A stretch of 64,000 nucleotides of DNA from Panaeolus papilionaceus (Eukaryota; Basidiomycota; Agaricomycetes; Agaricales), in NCBI GenBank assembly GCA_015501605.1, contig JADNRZ010000023.1, forward strand, positions 62,001 through 126,000, written 5' to 3'. Made by a program: the position numbers and the translations under genes. This document shows positions 57,761 through 64,000 of this stretch, piece after piece (positions within the stretch are counted from its first letter, which is position 1; the number at the start of each line of letters is the position of its first letter). Under the pieces are notes generated by a model. The model did not search any database and was not told the DNA's origin. It was given only the letters and a program-made list of their open reading frames with translations.

Positions 57761-60160
57761 TCACTGAGGAGCATCGAGAATCTTGAGTGAGATCTTGTTG
57801 CCCTCCGTGCTCATAAGCAGGCGTTCCCAGTCAGTATCGCATTTGATGAATTCAAGTGAACTGCGATCCTTGGAACCAGAAGACCTTGATGAAGCACCAC
57901 TGCCTTTGATAGGTGAATTGGGGGCACCTTGAACGTAGGCAACTTTGAAGCTTTGAGATAGGGGGATGCCCTCCTGACCAACAAACTTGTTGTATATCCT
58001 TTGGCGAATGTCGGTAAAGTCAAGGCTGCGATGCACTTTGATCATGATGATCGAAGAATTATGGGCAGCTTTGATGGAAATCATCCCAGATGCGGCTAAT
58101 GCCGTCGAAGTGGTCGAAGTGGTGAAGGCGCTAGAAGCCGTCGAGTATGTGGGGGAAGGTGGTAATTCTAATGATGAGCATGTAGAGCGGGGGCTTTCAG
58201 GACTGACAGTGTACGCTGATTCTGCGTAGTGGCCTGTCGGTGTCGTTGAGCGAGCACCCTCTTGTCTACTGTCATAGAAGTATGACGATGGGCGAGGGAA
58301 TGAATCTGAAAACCGCGTCAGGTGTTTTTTTTTAAGACTTGGAGGAAGGAGGTTGCTTACCTATGATAGAGTCTCCATCGAATGCGTCATCTTCAGTCTG
58401 GATCTCAAAGTCAGAAAGGGATAGAGGGATGGATAGACGCGGGCGATCGGGCTTATTTTCTCGGGGTGATGCTCGGCCCTCATGGTCGTTATCAAATTCA
58501 CGAGGGAACATTGCCTCAGCGGAATCTGTCGTCATGAACGTTGAAATGCTTGCTATCGAAGCACGGAACTTTTGTTCCTTGATGGAGTGAGGCAGACTGA
58601 CGCTCAGACCGTTGAGAATGTCGTTGGTCAAAGCATCGATGGAAGCGTCCGATTGCCACGAGTGACGGATCGTAGAACGATCATCTGTAAGGTGATGAAA
58701 TTAGTAACTCATCGAGTTTTCGACAAACGAATGGAACATACCCATGATATCTTCATCACGATCATAGACCGAAGGAGGCTGAACGATTGAGTAGGACCTA
58801 TTGGTTCTTCTCTCGATTGACGAAATACGGGGACGAGGCCTGCGAACTGCAGAAGTGTAGTTCTCGGAGGTTTTCGAGAGCATCTCCAACTCTTCAGGTA
58901 GAACCTCGAGGATCGAAGCTGGTCGATCAGAAGCCTGCTGTGGGTTATGACCAAATGCTAGAGGGCTTTCGCCTGCGATGGTGGGATTCGTTGAGGCTGT
59001 GGAGCCGCTATCTGAGCTACCGTCGGAGTGGATGGAGGAAGAATCCGAGGTCGAAGCATTTGATAGAGCCCTGCGACGCATTCTGGGTGCGCATGTTGTA
59101 TCGTCGCTGCTACCGCTATGACGACGAGAAGAGCGGGAATAGCTGGCGCTTTCGGTGCTGGATGAACGTGTGCTTGATGAAGACGAGTTACTCCAAGAGG
59201 GGCGACTGCTACGAGTGGAGGAAGCCTTGGAAGCTGGGGAATTGGGGAGGGACTTGGACTTCGTACTGGGAGTCGAGCCAAGAGACTGGGTAGAATCTGA
59301 GAAGTACGCAGAGAAAACACTATGTGATACAGAGTTGCGGTTGCCCTTGTTAGACTTCTCCATGATATCAAAATCGCGGCGCCATAGAGCGAAGAAGTCT
59401 GTGACGTGGTTACTGGCACGAATCTCCTGAATCAGAGCCGGCATATCCTCAGAGAAGAGCGCTTCGACAAGGTTCTGAAACTCCTTCTGTCTCTGATCAA
59501 CGATACTTTTACTGGGTCGGAAGACGGTACCGCGCTTGTTGAGTTTGGGAAGGTAGGAATGGACGTCCTGACCGACTGATTGAGGATCAGGACCAGGGGG
59601 GAGAGACTCCCATGACGATGCCATGTCGGTTTTGTAGAGACCATTAAACCCCTTGACACCTTTTCCCTGCTGCAAACGGATCTTCTTCTCCCTAGCTGCC
59701 TGACTGTACTCCTTCTCAAGAGTATCCTGAAGCCACAAGCAATCCTCCCACTTTCTCCAGATGGTATATTCCACATTTCTCACCCGTGAAGTAACAGAGA
59801 CACTATCCGCAGTTGCTAGAGGGCTAATATGCATGCAATGGTTATGGTTGCTGCCTAGAGCGAGGGATCAGCTGAGTCGTGTGGTATGAGGAGCACAAGT
59901 ACGCACTATAATTTGGAGTAAGAAACTCCACAGTAAATCTAGAGGGAGGTGGTCGAAGTACGGCTCTTTTGAAGTGCTAAGTAAAGGTTGATATGATTAG
60001 ATATTGGCATGGTGAAACAACTTGCAAAGTACGTACCTCTCCCGAACCATTGGGATCAACACTTCCCACACTGGACTGTGATTAGGATGAAGATATGAGG
60101 ATTGTAATTCGGGAAAACTAGAGATAAAGCAAGTCGACGTACCCATTCAGCGAACATCAT
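57761..60160 (-). CDS. PX-PB1 scaffold protein (about 702 aa)
   Basis: Six exons (60143-60160, 60037-60075, 59907-59976, 58742-59854, 58361-58684, 57761-58305) give 702 aa. The PX domain is at residues about 25-180: FKRAVLRPPPSRFTVEFL, NVEYTIWRKWEDCLWLQDTL, GLYKTDMASSWESLPPGPDP and ALFSEDMPALIQEI. A long Ser-rich linker follows (SSTRSSSTESASYSRSSRRH). The C-terminal PB1 domain covers residues about 595-702, ending KISLKILDAPQ. PX binds phosphoinositides and PB1 binds a partner; Bem1/Scd2 combine the same two domains with SH3 domains, which are absent here. A role in Cdc42 polarity or NADPH-oxidase regulation is likely but inferred. The first two exons are tiny (18 and 39 nt). Confidence 0.82.
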
Positions 60161-61742
60161 CTTGGGCGAAAGGTCAAGGGGAGTAATTAGTACGTTGAGG
60201 GTCTATGAAGATGTCGGGGTCAATGTGGATTTTGGATATGATGGAAGATAACACGAGACATACGTATCAAGGTACTGTCAAATGACAATATTGTACTCTA
60301 TTCCTTCGAAAATACGACGTCGAAGAGCAAAAAAAGTCGGAAACGATGGCAGAAAGCAGACTAGCTGTTACGGTGGTGAAAAAGGGAGGATGGGATGATG
60401 AGCAGCTCTGGTATTTGAGACGACATTTTGGCCGAAGGACCTCTTATTGTCTTTTGACCAGCGGAATCGGAGCTCACCCAAGATTGTCGGTCAGTTGAGC
60501 TAGTTCACCTCGGTTCGAAATCACGTGCTTGCCTTTTAAGGAAATTACGGGTAAAGTCGATGTGCTCATGTGCCTTTTCTTATTGTCTTTTGTTACTCTC
60601 GCCGGTCTCGTCAGTCTTCCCATCTCTACAGCCTCCACCTCAGGGTTCATTTCAATTTACACGCTATATAGCCTACGATAACTATCTGACTCGTTATCCC
60701 TGGGGAACTTTTTTATATCTGGTGTGCTGCTATAAAATACCGTCTCTGCAGCTGCTTTCCGTTGTCTAACATTGGCGCTTGGACCTGCTAAATATGCTTG
60801 CATGTCTCCGCGGTAAGGGCTTCGTGAACTTCAGGCAAACTGTTTAATCGCCGACATATTTCCCATTTCTCTATTACGCGGACTCTTAGGGCGATAGAGG
60901 CTGCCCAGGAATACTGGCACAATTGAACCGGGTCATGTCCCAAGAATTTTTTATCCCACAATTGTGTGCCACCAACTCTAATTCAGTCCACATGTTCACC
61001 GACGTGGCCTTTGGTTTTCTATGGCTGTTTTCGTTCAATTGTCAAAGTCTTTGCTTTGCCATGCCAGCCAAACATAACTCCTGGATCTTGCTGTGATCTG
61101 ATGCAAGGCAGTGGATCCGTTTCATTCGTTACTGCCTCTATTTCAAATTCATTGGAGCGACGCCCAAAGTCTTTATTTATTTACTTATCGCCTTTGGCGC
61201 GGGTGCGGCGATATTTTTAGAGAGCTATTCTTACAATCTCTCGCGCATCCATTGTTGACCATCCCACGGCCACTGGGAAGTGTCAAAGGGATCATTCATC
61301 CACACTTCTCTATCAAACTGCACAATTACCTCGAATACTGCCTGGCCGAGTTAGTATACGCAAGAAATGGTATTGTGGCAACGAGAAGCTCTATCTGCAT
61401 TCGCAACGCAAAATAGGCTGGCCTAATCAAGGCGCCTCCATGATCTTTGGATTCAGGATTACGTCCGAGGCACAAATAATTCGCGGCACCTTATCAACAC
61501 AGTAAGTTCTATTTAAACTTGGTGAACATATGGTCGGTCTCTAATATGGGCTTCTCGTTCAGATACAGGAACATAAAACGGCATTTTCCGTGCTTTGACA
61601 GAGATTCAAAAATACATCAATTGGTTATCGTACTCGACGAAATCGCAACGTGAACATGTTCTAAAATATCCAGCCGCTCCAGCAGCTGCGCAGGTATATA
61701 TCATAGGGGGGAAGCCCCACAAATGAGTTCAGGCTTTCCAAC
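60161..61742. other. 1.6-kb intergenic region with a TATA box for the OPT gene
   Basis: This separates the PX-PB1 start from the OPT transporter start. A TATATAT sequence at about 61694-61700 lies 43-49 bp before the OPT ATG. Otherwise I see no gene. Confidence 0.5.
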
Positions 61743-64000
61743 ATGTCCCAGCAAATGCAGGACTTCGAAAAGCAGCCCCCGCCCTTGGACGAGAAGCATG
61801 ATCTCAAGTCGAGCGGTGACATTGACTATGCCAGCGACCTCGATAGCAGCAGCAGTGTGGCCGTCCTAGATAACGAACGTGATATTGCCACCCATATTAT
61901 CAGCGTTCAGGACGACCCAACCCTCAACCCCTGGACTTTCCGGGCGTTCGTTATTGGCATTGGCTTGTCTGCGTTTGGAGGCGTTTTAGGTTCGTTTCTT
62001 TGTTGACTTGCGCTCAGCCATTGTCGCTCATAAACAGCCTAAATGTAGCCCAGATCTATTACTTCAAACCTGTACGTTACGTATTGTGTTCCGGAGTAAC
62101 CACAATGAGTGACAAAATATCAAGCAAACTGTGCTGGTTTCAACGATGTTCCTTGCCATTATGTCCTACATCCTGGGCATAGCTATGGAGGTATTAATCC
62201 CCCGTCGCGGGTTGCTCCGTTATCTTAACCCGGTAAATATACTCCAACGCCTAAATTTAAATCTGCCTTAAAAGTAGTCTGCTGATTCACGGATCTTTTA
62301 GCATCCATTCAACAAGAAAGAAAATGCCTTCATCGTCATTATGTCAAGCGCCGCTGCAAATTCAGCCCTTGGCACGGATGTACTGGCTGTCCAGCGATTG
62401 TTCTACAACATCACACCCAACCCGGGGGCTGGTATCTTGTGAGCAACAATCCGATTTTCCACGAAACCCATTTTATTGACCTGTGCTTTAGCTTATTGTT
62501 TGCGAGTCAATTAATGGGATATGGCATCGGTGGCCTCTTCCGATGTAAGTTTGAATTGCCCAAGGGTGACTGCGGTTCACTAAACATGCCCCATAGCCAT
62601 TCTCCTGTACCCCTCCAAGATGTTGTATCCAGGTGTCCTGCCACTAGTTTCTATGTTTGACGCTCTATTCAAAGACGCCGGCGAATCCAAAAAGAAAATC
62701 AGGTTGTTCTGGATCGCTTTTGCTGCGTAAGTCCCCATTTAATGTAATCAGCTCCAATGTGACAAAAATACTCATGTCTATTGTTAGCATATTCATTTGG
62801 GAGATTTTCCCTGAGTGGATGTTCCCCCTCCTGACGGGTTTCTCTATCTTCTGTTTGGCAAACCAGAAGTCACAAACGTTTACTCGTATATTCGGCGGGT
62901 CCAATGGAAACGAAGGGCTCGGTATCCTATCCATTTGCTTTGACTGGCAATTTATCTCGGGCGGTAAGTGGGTAAAGCTGTCGATCCTGCCTATGACTAA
63001 ATTTAGCACAGGTGTGAACCCCATGGCTATCCCATTGCGAGCACAAACCTCGAACTTTATAGGCTACATTCTTTGCATGTTAGCTGAAAATTTCCTAATT
63101 GTCTATCAAGCAGCCCCTAACTAACCCGCCCAACAGTGTCGTTTTTTGTGGCATTTATTGGGGCAACATCTGGAATTCCCTCAGTTTCCCATTCGTAAGT
63201 CATTGAACTTAGTGGAGCCCTTTCTCCTTTCGTTAACATCTATCTATAGCTCTCCCAAGAATTGTTCTACGCCAATGGGACACTATACGACCAAACACTC
63301 ATTCTCAATGACAAATTTGAAGTTGACCCCACTTTGTTGGCCGAACAGGGATTGGTAAGTTAATAACACCTTTGCGAAACATTGCAGGGGCTTATACAAA
63401 AACTTTTGCAGCCGTTTTATGCTGGAACATGGGTTGCGCAACTGCTATCGACGAACCTAGGAATGGGCGCTACATTCACCCACTTGCTGATTTGGAACTG
63501 GGACGACATGAAAGGCGCCTGGTCCTGGATAACACCCTCTAGTATTCGCAACATGATTAAGAATTTTGACTGGAGATTCTGGAAGGACGATGGCGTGCGT
63601 GATATCGAAGAGATGCAAAAGGACGAAAATTTGGACCCTCACTATCGCGAGATGCTCAAGGTAAGTTCAGTCTTTGACTAGCTTTCTTCGAACTAGCTGG
63701 CTCATTTCGATTGGCCTAATTTCAGTACCCTGATGCACCAAACAGCTGGTACATCGTCACGCTCATCATCTCAGTCGTCATGTCCCTTGTGCTCATCTAT
63801 AAGACGGATTCCACCCTTCCATGGTTCGTATTTTTTTTTCCTCGTGGGGTCGTCATGTGGGCTCATGTTATTATTTCGTCACTTCAGGTGGGGTTTCCTT
63901 ATCTCTGTCATTTTGGGCACAGTGTCTATTTTGTTCTTTGGAACACTGTTCGCGATCACAGGTCTTGGGTTTATTATCCAACCCTTCGTCCAGGTATGTT
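61743..64000 (+). CDS. OPT-family oligopeptide transporter, 5' part (truncated by window)
   Basis: The first exons run from the ATG at 61743 and leave the window in a later exon. After an acidic cytosolic N-terminus come the family motifs DDPTLNPWTFRAFVIGIGLS, AQIYYFKPQTV, MEVLIPRRGLLRYLNP and HPFNKKENAFIVIMSSAAA. These are followed by ILLYPSKMLYPGVLPLVSMFD, IWEIFPEWMFPLL, GLGILSICFDWQFISGGVNP, IYWGNIWNSLSFPF and FTHLLIWNWDDM. OPT carriers import small peptides or glutathione conjugates with protons across the plasma membrane. Many introns are short, and exons as small as 23 nt are needed (62049-62071). About 500 codons are visible; the family length is 750-850. Confidence 0.9.

Noticed and set aside
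60421..60540. tRNA-like 'ggttcgaaatc' B-box resemblance
   Set aside because: The flanking sequence does not form acceptor or anticodon stems, so it is a chance match.
1..64000. CRISPR arrays, tRNA or rRNA genes, biosynthetic gene cluster, integrated virus
   Set aside because: No regular spacer-repeat array, no cloverleaf with A and B boxes, and no rRNA-like stretch was found. No core biosynthetic enzyme and no viral structural gene is present.

Overview
The window is nuclear DNA of a filamentous basidiomycete, most likely a mushroom-forming Agaricomycete. The evidence is dense GT-AG introns of about 45-70 bp, a KDZ (Kyakuja/Dileera/Zisupton) transposase relic, a chromodomain Ty3/Gypsy relic, a DUF6533-type membrane protein, and orthologues of conserved fungal single-copy genes. 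There is no bacterial, organellar or viral genome segment. Gene models below were spliced by hand. Where exon lengths are given they sum to a multiple of three with GT-AG borders, but single exon edges could be off by a base or by one alternative site.

Layout. 1-10,915 is a transposon graveyard: AT-rich degenerate repeats, a 5'-truncated KDZ transposase, a tandem repeat block with conserved hairpins, a solo LTR, the 3' end of a Gypsy element (integrase plus chromodomain, then an extra zinc-knuckle ORF), a pile of its LTRs, and, nested in one of those LTRs, a complete young 1.77-kb non-autonomous LTR element. That element carries a KH-domain protein instead of gag-pol. From 11,189 onward the window is ordinary gene-rich DNA: ARP10 (dynactin), a TRAP-alpha/Irc22-like ER protein, a Shewanella-like metallophosphatase, a DCG1-type Asp/Glu racemase, a Nop15/NIFK RRM protein, an unknown conserved protein, APC subunit CDC16/Cut9, MAF1, a secreted PL3 pectate lyase, a small LYR protein (ETFRF1-like), a PHO84-like phosphate transporter, an SCP2 protein with a C-terminal AKL, the mitochondrial dynamin MGM1, a YhhN/TMEM86 lysoplasmalogenase, a DUF6533 protein, the serine-incorporator homologue TMS1, two tandem paralogues of an unrecognised family, CWH43, a PB1-only protein next to a PX-PB1 protein, and the 5' part of an OPT oligopeptide transporter that runs off the right edge.

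How the genes work together. They do not form a pathway cluster; most are unlinked housekeeping genes. Two local duplications stand out: the tandem SAM-like pair (44,033-47,983) and the PB1 pair (55,283-60,160). In the repeat region every in-frame stop I can place by family comparison is TGA where the family has arginine (CGA), and the six differences between the two LTRs of the young element all fall at CpG sites. This points to decay by CpG methylation and deamination of transposons.
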